DNA of 64,000 nt, from NCBI GenBank assembly GCA_032209605.1, contig JASFXZ010000033.1:4767001-4831000 (forward strand), in the 5' to 3' direction. Source of the DNA: Mactromeris polynyma (Eukaryota > Mollusca > Bivalvia > Venerida > Mactridae). The notes under the pieces were generated by a model. It had not been told where the DNA came from, made no database searches, and was given only the letters and a program-made list of their open reading frames with translations. Below, in pieces: positions 11,501 through 20,821 of the stretch (positions within the stretch are counted from its first letter, which is position 1; every line of letters starts with the position of its first letter). The translations under genes and the position numbers were made by a program.

Positions 11501-14500
11501 TTCAAGATGCTGTGGATGAAATGAACAAGGGTGTACGGGGATATATACACAGACACAGATCATTAAAGGTCCTCTCCTTCCTTGCTACACCATGGTTCCT
11601 ACCTGTAGATATCAGTTACACATATGCAATGAGGTAAATACTACAGTATTTGTGTTTATTCTTGCCATGTAAGTGTTCATTTATGGATCATTACCCTGAA
11701 TGCATATCTAGGCTGGTGCTAGTGTTCATACCTGGGGTGCAGATAGGATAAATAAGTAATTAATTGGATAAAATCATGCAACTTTATTATAAAATTTAGA
11801 AATGCTCATATTATTTTCCATAAGAATTCTGATTCAGAGATTGATGACCAGGTAAAACTGTGGTGTATTTGTAACAATAGTAAATCTTTAGACAGTATTG
11901 ATCAGCTTATTGACTTTAACACGGGACTGGTAGCTAGGTTTGCCGTCAAGTTATCACTTGAAAATTCTGTTTGGTTATTTACTGCATATATCGCCTGTAC
12001 AGTACTCGAACAACTGACAGTCTTTCAGAGGAGGTTTAAAACCAATCTCCTATGTCAGTGCTTTACTTGGCATGATAATTGAGAACCAGAGATGTTTGTG
12101 GAATGGGAGCATCTTCTGCATTTTGCTTTACCTGTCAAAACATCAGTGATAACTTGCACTTTTCCGAGAACCTCGGCAATGTTGGTCACCTGGTGGTGAT
12201 GATAAATAAACACATGAAACCGTTTGACTGTATTCATTGTATTGTGTCAGTGTGTAATGACTGTATTCATTGTATTGTGTCAGTGTGTAATGACTGTATT
12301 CATTGTATTGTGTCAGTGTGTAATGACTGTATTCATTGTATTGTGTCAGTGTGTAATGACTGTATTCATTGTATTGTGTCAGTGTGTAATGACTGTATTC
12401 ATTGTATTGTGTCAGTGTGTAATGACTGTATTCATTGTATTGTGTCAGTGTGTAATGACTGCATTCATTGTATTGTGTCAGTGTGTAATGACTGCATTCA
12501 TTGTATTGTGTCAGTGTGTAATGACTGCATTCATTGTATTTTGTCAGTGTGTAATGACTGCATTCATTGTATTGTGTCAGTGTGTAATGACTGCATTCAT
12601 TGTATTGTGTCAGTGTGTAATGACTGTATTCATTGTATTGTGTCAGTGTGTAATGACTGTATTCATTGTATTGTGTCAGTGTGTAATGACTGTATTCATT
12701 GTATTGTGTCAGTGTGTAATGACTGTATTCATTGTATTGTGTCAGTGTGTAATGACTGTATACATTGTATTGTGTCAGTGTGTAATGACTGTATTCATTG
12801 TATTGTGTCAGTGTGTAATGACTGTATTCATTGTATTGTGTCAGTGTGTAATGACTGTATTCATTGTATTGTGTCAGTGTGTAATGACTGTATTCATTGT
12901 ATTGTGTCAGTGTGTAATGACTGTATTCATTGTATTGTGTCAGTGTGTAATGACTGTATTCATTGTATTGTGTCAGTGTGTAATGACTGTATTCATTGTA
13001 TTGTGTCAGAGTGTAATGACTGCATTCATTGTATTGTGTCAGTGTGTAATGACTGTATTCATTGTATTTTGTCAGTGTGTAATGACTGCATTCATTGTAT
13101 TGTGTCAGTGTGTAATGACTGTATTCATTGTATTTTGTCAGTGTGTAATGACTGTATTCATTGTATTGTGTCAGTGTGTAATGACTGTATTCATTGTATT
13201 TTGTCAGTGTGTAATGACTGTATTCATTGTATTTTGTCAGTGTGTAATGACTGTATTCATTGTATTTTGTCAGTGTGTAATGACTGCATTCATTGTATTG
13301 TGTCAGTGTGTAAATGATGATAAAACAAAGTCTCATTGTTTTCTACTCGTTTGTTTTTCAGGTTTTTGGAATATCTTCCCCAATTACCGCATGATTGCCA
13401 GATCATGTACCGGGAGACTGCTGACCTGTTGCGATACTTGCTGACAAATATACGACATCAACGGAGTAGATACACGGCTAGGTAGGTGCCCCTTACATTA
13501 TCATGACCAAGTATCAAATACGTGAACCTCTGTCATGTTATGATAACTTATCGGTGATTAGGATAGATAATAATGATTAAGTGGTCAGTATCATTCATAT
13601 TTTGTTTATTCTACTGAAGCCTGTCACGTTGTAACACCTTGTTGTTGTTCACTTGTTAGTTTAACGAATTTTTGAGCAATTGTTTAAACTTTGAATACAA
13701 AGGTCATGTAACATTCATCAAACTGAAAACAATAAAGGTTGATGACCGTCGTTAAAGTGGTGCAGGTTAAGGTCTGCTTTGAAAATAATGTAGGACAACA
13801 TGACTGACATAAGTGTCCATATGATTGCCATTTATTTTAACACGAAATTAAAAAATCCTCAACATTAAGTTACTTGTTGAATCCTTGTCTTAGCCCTTCT
13901 TGACAGATTTTGAATTATGACTTAGAGTTGTTGTCACATTGTCCTGTTAGGAATGACTGAATTGACTGAACAAAGCTATCTTCTCTGCGGGAAATGTCTA
14001 AAATAATATTGTTTAGTGGAATTAAAAAAGAAAATCATTATTATTTGATTGACATCTATGTAAATCTCTGAATGATATAACCAAACTTGTGATCTATCTG
14101 AAATAAGCTGTGTGTTGTGATAAACTGCATTTGTGACCTCTCTGTGATTTGAACTTTGAACCTTTGCATTCAGTGATCAAGTCCTTATCTACTAGATTGT
14201 CACTTCGTTTATTACTATTACTTTAACTACTGGTTTTATGATACTTCAAGGTACATAGTCTTATTTTTTGACAAAATGAGCTTGCTCATAAATGTGAGAA
14301 GATCAAAAGTAAATGCATTCATACAGAATTATCTACAACACTGTATTGTCACTTTTCTTACATGTTTCCCAAAACAACCAATACAAGTGTCTGATACAGG
14401 TATTTACTGTCCTGACCTATGCACAGAGTTGAGTTGATACAGGTACATTTGTATTTACTGTCCTGACCTATGCACAGAGTTGAGTTGATACAGGTATTTA

Positions 14501-15558
14501 CTGTCCTGACCTATGCACAGAGTTGGGAATAGCGTAGGAAATACCTGTATCAACTCCTGTTTTTGCATTGCCAAGAAACTTCTAACTAAAGTAACAATGC
14601 AATGTTTAGAGTAGGTCTGTAAATTATTACTTAGCACATTTTGATAGAAAATAAGACTATGTACCTTTAAGGCCAATACAAACACTAGTTATATTAATCT
14701 AAAAACTTTCTGAAATGTTTCAGTAATAAAAAATTCTCTGTTTTATATTGTACATGTCGTATTCTAGAACCATGAATATATACTAACTAATATTCATTTT
14801 ATGCTGTGAATACCAAAAGTATCAAATTTCTAAACTAGTGTATTATTATTTTTGTGATTATTACTATTTAGTGACATATGTTTAACAACTTGACACATAT
14901 TTTCAGGTTTACCTGTCAGCTAGCTATCACAGAAGTGAATTACAGTCAGATTGATTCGGACATTTATCCAACGACTCATCATACCACACACACTTACAAT
15001 GTTCCGCAACTACCTCAAAATATACGAAATCTCAATTTCGAGTTTGCAATGGATCTCGACAGTGATCTTCGGAACCAGAGGAAGCGTCACGCCAAACCAC
15101 ATTATAGTGTTGATGACCTTCACCTGACATGTAAAACGCGTCCGAGAAGTGATAGTGCTAATGCAAGGCTTGTGTCGAGAGATTTTAGTAAAACACTTTC
15201 GAGAGAGCCGACGAGTTACACGGACGTGTTTGACAGTCTTGAACAGTGTTTACATGTGACAAATCAAATGGAATCTATAATGGCGTATCATTATTGGGAC
15301 GAGAATGATATGGAGAGTTGCAGATTTGAGGAGATTTATACGTTTCATGAAGGTGATATAAACATTTCTAAACTATTCAACAACAACAGTGAAGTTGATG
15401 TTCAGTTCGAAACAAAAACTCGCATTCGTACTCGTAGTCACTCTTTAGGGCACGTAATGAAGAAGCCAAAATGTCACCTTGAAGATGACCTTGAGGAGTT
15501 TGCTGGACAAAGGTTAGAGGTCGTCATGAAGGAGAAAGACCACATGGATGCATTGTAG
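5565..15558 (+). CDS. PNPLA2: ATGL/adiponutrin-type patatin-like phospholipase (triacylglycerol lipase), 8 coding exons
   Basis: Coding exons: 5565-5727, 8431-8663, 9401-9466, 9988-10255, 10846-11022, 11498-11633, 13362-13481, 14907-15558. All junctions are GT..AG with matching phases, and the sum is 1815 nt (604 residues). The patatin domain starts at once: glycine-rich oxyanion loop GCGFLG (7-12), nucleophile elbow GASAG with Ser39, and catalytic Asp158 in DGG. Conserved ATGL blocks follow: SIGPLHPSF, GRLFISLTRVSD, SPFAGESDICP and LYRMSRALFPPHPE. Residues 244-303 form an acidic, lysine-rich linker. Residues 327-347 are hydrophobic, where ATGL proteins carry their lipid-droplet-targeting stretch. 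The C-terminal tail (388-604) is not conserved and contains RTRSHSLGHV (562-571), which fits an AMPK/PKA-type site at Ser567, roughly where vertebrate ATGL is phosphorylated (inference). By family knowledge the enzyme removes the first fatty acid from triacylglycerol at lipid droplets. Length and the ATG context support the chosen start; PNPLA2 and PNPLA3 relationships cannot be separated by eye. Confidence 0.93.
5728..8430 (+). other. Intron 1 of the PNPLA2-like gene
   Basis: A 2.7-kb intron with donor AG|GTAATG and acceptor TTTTTTCATTCAG. It is AT-rich and has no coding similarity. At 7522-7630 there are two diverged copies (about 59-bp period) of a segment containing ATTCCTACAACTTTCATATT. 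A run of C lies near 8094-8104. Nothing else stands out. Confidence 0.7.
9206..9361. mobile_element. mariner-like MITE (TA target site) in PNPLA2-like intron 2
   Basis: The element begins CAGTCAAACCTCAGTGAAGA after a TA (9204-9205) and ends GATTTCACTG before a TA (9362-9363). AGACCACC occurs near both ends. The layout matches the better-preserved element at 57920-58097, so the two appear to be members of one family. A TA duplication and CAGT ends are typical of Tc1/mariner-derived MITEs. The right arm is degraded. Confidence 0.55.
10314..10406. repeat. Two-copy 47-bp tandem duplication in intron 4
   Basis: The segment starting TTCACAATATCTTTGTGTTG at 10314 is repeated at 10361 almost without change. 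It lies just downstream of exon 4 (ending 10255), so it is intronic and a recent slippage or duplication event. Confidence 0.8.
10513..10561 (-). repeat. Fragment of the dispersed GGGAACGCCACATAC family
   Basis: On the - strand this reads AGAGAGAGAATACGTAACTA, then CAGGGAAAGCCACATGCATAAGACAG, matching the left part of the copies at 25408 and 53328. It lies in intron 4 of the PNPLA2-like gene. Confidence 0.6.
12226..13313 (+). repeat. 33-bp minisatellite, about 33 copies, in intron 6 of the PNPLA2-like gene
   Basis: A nearly perfect head-to-tail array of a 33-base unit containing TGTATTCATTGTATTGTGTC then AGTGTGTAATGAC. Total length 1088 bases gives about 33 units. Most differences are single transitions (TGTATTC/TGCATTC) or G-to-T changes (ATTGTGTC/ATTTTGTC), and these cluster in blocks. 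For example, the C variant fills consecutive units near 12460-12600 and T variants alternate near 13060-13260, suggesting short higher-order duplications. The unit is a multiple of 3 and lacks stops in several frames, which creates spurious long ORFs on both strands. The array ends 48 bases before exon 7. Each unit holds a TTGTGTCAG that resembles a 3' splice site. Confidence 0.97.
14248..14667. mobile_element. MITE-like element with inverted ends, containing a triplicated 43-51 bp segment
   Basis: The left end AAGGTACATAGTCTTATTTT (14248 on) is the reverse complement of the right end AAAATAAGACTATGTACCTT (to 14667). Inside, TATTTACTGTCCTGACCTAT recurs at 14401, 14452 and 14495, and the last copy is followed by TACCTGTATCAACTC, the inverse of GAGTTGATACAGGTA from the repeats. 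The structure is a short palindromic element with internal tandem growth, in intron 7 of the PNPLA2-like gene. No clear target duplication was found. Confidence 0.6.
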
Positions 15559-15572
15559 CATTCATAGTAGTA

Positions 15573-15656
15573 CCAAACCCCTGTGGTGCTATCAAGACAG
15601 TTCATGTGGTGTCACCAAACCCCTGTGGTGCTATCAAGACAGTTCATGTGGTGTCA
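15573..15656 (+). repeat. 42-bp perfect tandem duplication just after the PNPLA2-like stop codon
   Basis: Two identical 42-base units (15573-15614 and 15615-15656) starting CCAAACCCCTGTGGTGCTAT, with the first bases of a third copy after them. They start 15 bases beyond the stop codon, so they would lie in the 3' UTR. Identity points to a recent event. Confidence 0.95.
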
Positions 15657-17040
15657 CCAAACCAAATGTGATAGAGCTGTGTCTCGCAATCCTAGTCTCT
15701 TCCATGTTTATAGCGATGCCAGAAGTCATAAGGACAGATATGTACACAGAAAAAGATCCATTTTCTTGCTTCCTGCATATATGTAATCCTGAAATATCAT
15801 AACTGTTATCTGCAAAACTGCTCTTCCTTTTTCTTACAAACACATTATTAGTATTACACTCATTTCAAGGTTATCAGAGTTAAGGATTTTAAAAGGTTTC
15901 TGGGAAAAAGTATTAGTGCTTCTTTGTATAATTAACCGATAATTGAAAGGAGGAGTCCGTAGAACAAATGTAGATGTGGTGGACTTCAAATTAGGGGTTC
16001 CCGAAACCCCTGATAGACATATAATCCTCAAGATACTTTATTATCTGCTATATTGGAGTGATTTTATTGAGCGAGGTTTCTCAATATGTATACGGTCCAT
16101 TTTCTATGGACTTCTGGTTGAATCGCCCTCAAATGATTGTTTCATTTTGGAAGGATTATTTAATTTGTTTGTTGATGTTTTCAGACATATTGCCAGACAT
16201 TGGAGCTGATGTCTGGAATGCAGAAAAGCATGGCCTTTTATTTATTATTCATTTTCATTATGTATATATTCATACATACACTTTAAGGCTATTAATTTTG
16301 TATTCAATTACTTAACTGTGTAATAAATAACCATATAAATCTTTTACAACCCTATAGGATTGTGTTAGTTTATTATACCAGTATTTGATTGGCATTTAAT
16401 TGATAACCTTGTTCATCCATTTTAAAATCATGTCAATGCATCAATGTGCTATTTTTTGCTAATTTCTTACGTGTATTCGTGTATTTATATTAAGTTTTGG
16501 TTATGTAAGATATTTGAAAACAATAACTATTTTCAGTAATAATTTAAGAAACATTGCAAGTGCTTGGTTATTAAAGTACTAATACTCTAGTATGACTCTC
16601 TGTTGATTAGCATCTTAGATTTTCATGTAGTAAATATTGTTTGTTAGAGATCTAAACATCTAATGATTATAATACAACATCTCAAACTTTTTCCGAAACT
16701 CTAATTATCTTGATACTCAAGATGACTTAGTTGGTTGTTTTAGTACTTTTACTGACTTAAAATGTTGCTAGGATACAGTTTGTATTTTTGTTGAATTATC
16801 TGGTATTGTTACCAGTTTCATCATTGTTAAAATCAGTGATAATTTTTTTTTCCAGAACCATTTTTAATTTAAGATTTTTAACTTTATTTAAATTGTCTGA
16901 ATGTTTTATACCTTTTAAGATGTCGGTGACTGTGTTGATCTTATGAAACCATTTTACTTTAATACTGCTCTTAAAGTGTAGATTGTGGTATTTAGTATTT
17001 ATACTAACAATTACACCACTTAATATTGTTTTGTAATAAT

Positions 17041-17200
17041 CCGGGAGTGGTAGTGTTAGCTCAGCAATGAACTCGTGGGTTCAAACCTCGGATAGTCACG
17101 ATCACACTTCGGCACATGACACCAGTACTGATTTTTTTCAGACAGTGTGCTTCAAAGTGACTCAAATAGACAGGAGATGCTTTCATCATATTTGAGTTAA
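17041..17200 (+). repeat. tRNA-derived SINE fragment
   Basis: TGTTAGCTCAGCAATG fits a pol III A box and GGGTTCAAACCTC a B box at the expected distance. A non-tRNA body follows with GACACCAGTACTGATTTTTT. The fold is too poor for a working tRNA. It lies downstream of the PNPLA2-like coding region on the same strand. Confidence 0.45.
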
Positions 17201-17496
17201 AAATAGTATTGTATACTTAAATAACATGTGATGCCATTCAATGCAATGGTTTTTGAACAAAATACTAGTTTTAGATATAAATTGGTATCTAGTTAATGTC
17301 TGTTCTGTTTTTGATGTTTAAATCACGGTATGTCACAAACATGTATTGATGTACCATTAATACTGAAAATATTCTGTTGGTTTCATTTGTTACGATCTTT
17401 ATAATCTTTTATCTGATCATCAGTTAATGTTTGATTCAATAAAAAATTTAATCTTTTAATTTTTAGTTCTGTCATTTCATTTATCACAATCATGAC

Positions 17497-18649
17497 TAGG
17501 GCTGCGTACCTTGAGCCAGATCACAGTACAGTACGTACCTAGATAGGATAGTCAATGTTCAAGGTACAAACCTAGGTTCGTCTTTATACTGTAACTTGTT
17601 TTATTGCAGTATATATTTAGCTCATTTCTGTTATGACATATTAATGTAATGGAGGCAGACAATTTAATGTTATTATAGCTTGTATTTTTCAAGAAGACAA
17701 ACATAAAACTGACAAAATACAAACAGTAGCATATCGTAAAGGTATAGAGTAGCACAAAGATATACCGAGTATGAATTCTGCCTAACGTCACAAACAAGTT
17801 TTACTTTAAGTTATTTAATGTTTAAGGTGAATACTATGTCAAGGTGTTATAAGAAAGTTTCAACTAAGAACAAAACTTAGTTCCATGGCTGGCATTTTCA
17901 AGAAAACATACATTTTAATAAATGAAAAAGTCAAACACAAGTCAAACTGTGTTAGCTCTGCTAGCCAGTGCTAGGCCCAATCACTGTAACATGTGTACTT
18001 GACTCAAGATTTTTGTGATGTCTGCTTAAATATGTGTTCATATTCGATGTTCCACCATCATATTTTATTCCTGTCGGGCAATGTTTGTAAACAACTTTCT
18101 TCTCCTTGCTTTTGGAAAATCCAAAGTGTTGCCAGACTTTGGACTTGTTTTTGGCAGGAGCGTTTCTGTATGGCAATTCGTCTGCCTTTTAAGTAAAATC
18201 AGCGCAGAGCTGAAGCGAGAAGAACTCGTAGTTTCGAATTGACTATATTTCACGAAAGCGTATCGTATACGCCACTAAATATGTTTTTATATTTTTATTT
18301 CATTAATTGAGTGGGTGTATTGTTAAATATGGACTTTCAGAAAAAATCTTTGCATTTTTCGAAAATCGGGTAACGAGCATTTCCCCTGTCACGCTAGCTC
18401 TGTATGTCAAATCATACATGATGTAAACAAACAGCCTTGGTATGTTATAATGCTATTTAATCATGGATCTTCTGTGTTAGACCGTAGCAACAGCAGTTAA
18501 TTGTGGCACATGGTTTTATTAATTGATTTTTACTAAACTAGCATAAAATATTTTGGTACGCACGGCATTCTAGGTCGCGGTACGGTATAATTGAACCATA
18601 GCCATTCGGTTACGGTTCCACGGTGATTCGGTGAACCGTTACAGCCCTA
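17497..18649 (-). mobile_element. Degenerate hAT transposon with 8-bp target site duplication
   Basis: The 8-mer ATCATGAC lies at 17489-17496 and again at 18650-18657. Between them the element starts TAGGGCTG and ends CAGCCCTA, a terminal inverted repeat of hAT type. An 8-bp duplication is diagnostic of the hAT superfamily. The end at 18649, read on the - strand, continues TAACGGTTCACCGAATCACC, whereas the opposite end has diverged (TAGGGCTGCGTACC). A BED zinc-finger relic on the - strand (17961-18176) sets the orientation. At 1153 bp it has no dimerisation or DDE catalytic region, so it is non-autonomous. Confidence 0.88.
17961..18176 (-). pseudogene. BED-type zinc finger relic of a hAT transposase
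   Basis: The frame reads SKVWQHFGFSK, then KHCPTGIKYDGGTSNMNTYL, then SRHH. BED fingers have W..F with a C-X2-C, then GGTSNM or similar, then H-X3-5-H; all parts are present except the first cysteine, which is missing (VVYKHC). The frame ends shortly after the finger, with no transposase domain. It looks dead. Confidence 0.75.
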
Positions 18650-19673
18650 ATCATGACCATCATTTTAACTGTACAATATAACAGCCTGTTTATATAGATA
18701 ATGTGTCCGTATTTGTATGAAAGTGTTAAATAAAATAGAAATATACAAATGCGGTCAAACCATGGTAAGTGGATGAAAAACTTAGTCAACATTTATACTT
18801 ATGTTGTCCGAGGGGGGTAAAAAATCTAAAGTCTTGATGGTCCCTTATTGGACTGTAGTTCTTAAGCCCCCCCCCCCCCCCCCCAGGGAGATACTCATGG
18901 ATAGCCTGTACATGAAAACACTGGCTGCAGTACATATGACAAACAGTGTGTACACAAATATTTGTAACATAGGAGCAGATCTTCATGAACATGGACAATT
19001 TCTGAAAAAAAATTGCAACATAGACACCGAAACACCGTGTTCTTGAGGATACCTAAATTTCCTCTGTATTGTCATATCAAGGTCTTGATGCAAAACTCTT
19101 GTAACTGATTCTTGATTCATTCTTAGTACTGCTCCAAACCATATACATGTATATACTCAGTACATTTAGAAACGCACACCTTTTCACCAACTATACTTCT
19201 TAAATTTCATTTTCTTACTTTGGAAACTCATTTTTTATGAAAATATTTGTTGATTGTCATGAAATTTAGCACATGTTGCGTACACGTGCAATAATATTGT
19301 GTCAAGTTCTTTGATTGTATCCTAAAAGTCGGTCAATGAAAATGTAATTATATGCTATTGGTAAATAAGAAGTATTTTAATATTTCCATCGAGTGAATGA
19401 ACAGTTTTTCACTGCACTTTAATAAGCCTGTGTCCATTAAACATGCCCATTGACTTATGATAACGCCGTGTTGACGATAGTGCTGTGTTTACTGATGAAA
19501 TATTTTTTAAATCTGATAAAATATGATATCATGCTGGTACATTGAAATATCTGTAAGTTCAGCTACAATAGGTTATCTTGTTACTATGTCAAATACGTGA
19601 ATTGGTATTCTATTTTTCTACATTTTAAAACTGTACTGGGTTTGCTCATAATTAGTGTTACATCTTACATTTT
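18650..19673. other. Intergenic, no gene seen
   Basis: It contains the hAT target duplication at its left edge and an 18-base C tract at 18867-18884, which could hamper sequencing or form i-motif/G-quadruplex structure. Otherwise it is AT-rich with no coding or repeat signal I recognise. Confidence 0.4.
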
Positions 19674-20645
19674 TATGCCCCCCCCACTCTGAAAAGGGGG
19701 GCATATAGATTTGAGCTTACTGGTATTAGGGTTAGGGGCTTTTTTGTTCTGTTTTCTATATGAAAAGCTCATAATATAACCTTCTTATGGGCTTTTTTTT
19801 AAAGAAGGAAAAAGCTCATAAACAATAAATTTTGGTATGTCCAACCTTCTGTCCGTCACAAAATCTTGTCACTCATATCTCCAAAACAATATGAGCCAGA
19901 GTCATTAAACTTTACAGGAATGTTCACCAGCATGTGTAGTTGTGCACCTGGGGTTTCATGTTTAGCTGTGCCCAGTAATTGCAAAGTTATAGCCCTTGAC
20001 TTAGTTAAAATATAGCCTAAAGAGTATACAATCTTGTGTCACTCATATCTCCAAAAGTATATAAGCCAGAGTCATTAAACTTTACAGGAATGTTAACAAG
20101 CATGTGTATTTGTGCACCTGGGGTTTCATGTTTGGCTGTGCCCAGTAAGTGCAAAGTTATGGCCCTTGACTTAGTTTAGATATAGCCTACAGGGTATGCA
20201 ATATTGTGTCGCACATGTCTCCAAAGGTATATGAGCCAGAGTTATAAGACTTTACAGAAATGTTCACATGCATGTGTTTTATTGCACCTGGGGATTCATA
20301 ATTCGGTGAGCCCAGGAAGTGCAAAGTTATGGCCCTTGATTTATTGAAAATATATCAAACAGAGCGTGCAATTTTGTGTCGCGCATATCTCCAACAGTAT
20401 ATCAGCTACACTCACCAAACTGTACAGGAATGTTAACCAACCTGTATAGTTGTGCACCTGGGGGTTCGTGTTTGCCTGTGTCCAGTAAGTGCAAAGTTAT
20501 GGCCCTTGACTTATCACCATAATTAGTACAGTTGTTGACTTTGTAATTTTGATATCCATTCACAAACTATGAGCAGAATAATAGCATTTGCTTTTGTGAC
20601 AAAGGCTGCAAGTGGGGGCATCTGTGTCCTATGGACGCATTCAAG
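19674..20645 (+). repeat. Dispersed repeat unit with four internal 170-bp tandem copies
   Basis: It starts ATGCCCCCCCCACTCTG followed by AAAAGGGGGGCATATAG and ends near GGGGGCATCTGTGTCCTATG. Inside, the segment with CACTCATATCTCCAAAA, GAGTCATTAAACTTTACAGG, GTGCACCTGGGGTTTCATG and GCAAAGTTATGGCCCTTGAC recurs with a strict 170-base step: start points near 19871, 20041, 20211 and 20381. Copies differ by scattered substitutions. Repeats of this type are common between bivalve genes (recall). It is probably a non-autonomous mobile unit; no coding capacity. Confidence 0.8.
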
Positions 20646-20821
20646 TTGAAATATAATTTTGGACATCAAGCTATAACTTTACTCTGGTAGTACAGTACAG
20701 TCTCTCTTTGTTTATTGTCATCCCTGGAGACACACATGTTCATTGTCGTTGTGAGGTTGTTGCTTAATAGAGGTTAAATCTGAAGGAAATTATCACTGCC
20801 GGGGAAATTGAAATTATCATT

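Larger units (their letters stand above)
15559..17496 (+). other. Probable 3' UTR and downstream flank of the PNPLA2-like gene
   Basis: It follows the stop TAG at 15556-15558. Candidate polyadenylation signals AATAAA are at 16322-16327 and 17438-17443; the second is followed within about 25 bases by TTTTAGTTCTGTC. Which one is used cannot be told. The stretch contains the 42-bp duplication at 15573 and a tRNA-headed SINE fragment near 17041. Confidence 0.4.

Noticed and set aside
12079..13444. Three overlapping ~400-codon frames through the 33-bp array, encoding Cys/His-rich repeats (DCIHCIVSVCN)
   Set aside because: They exist only because the unit is 33 bases and free of stops; they occur in several frames on both strands and lie in an intron of the PNPLA2-like gene.
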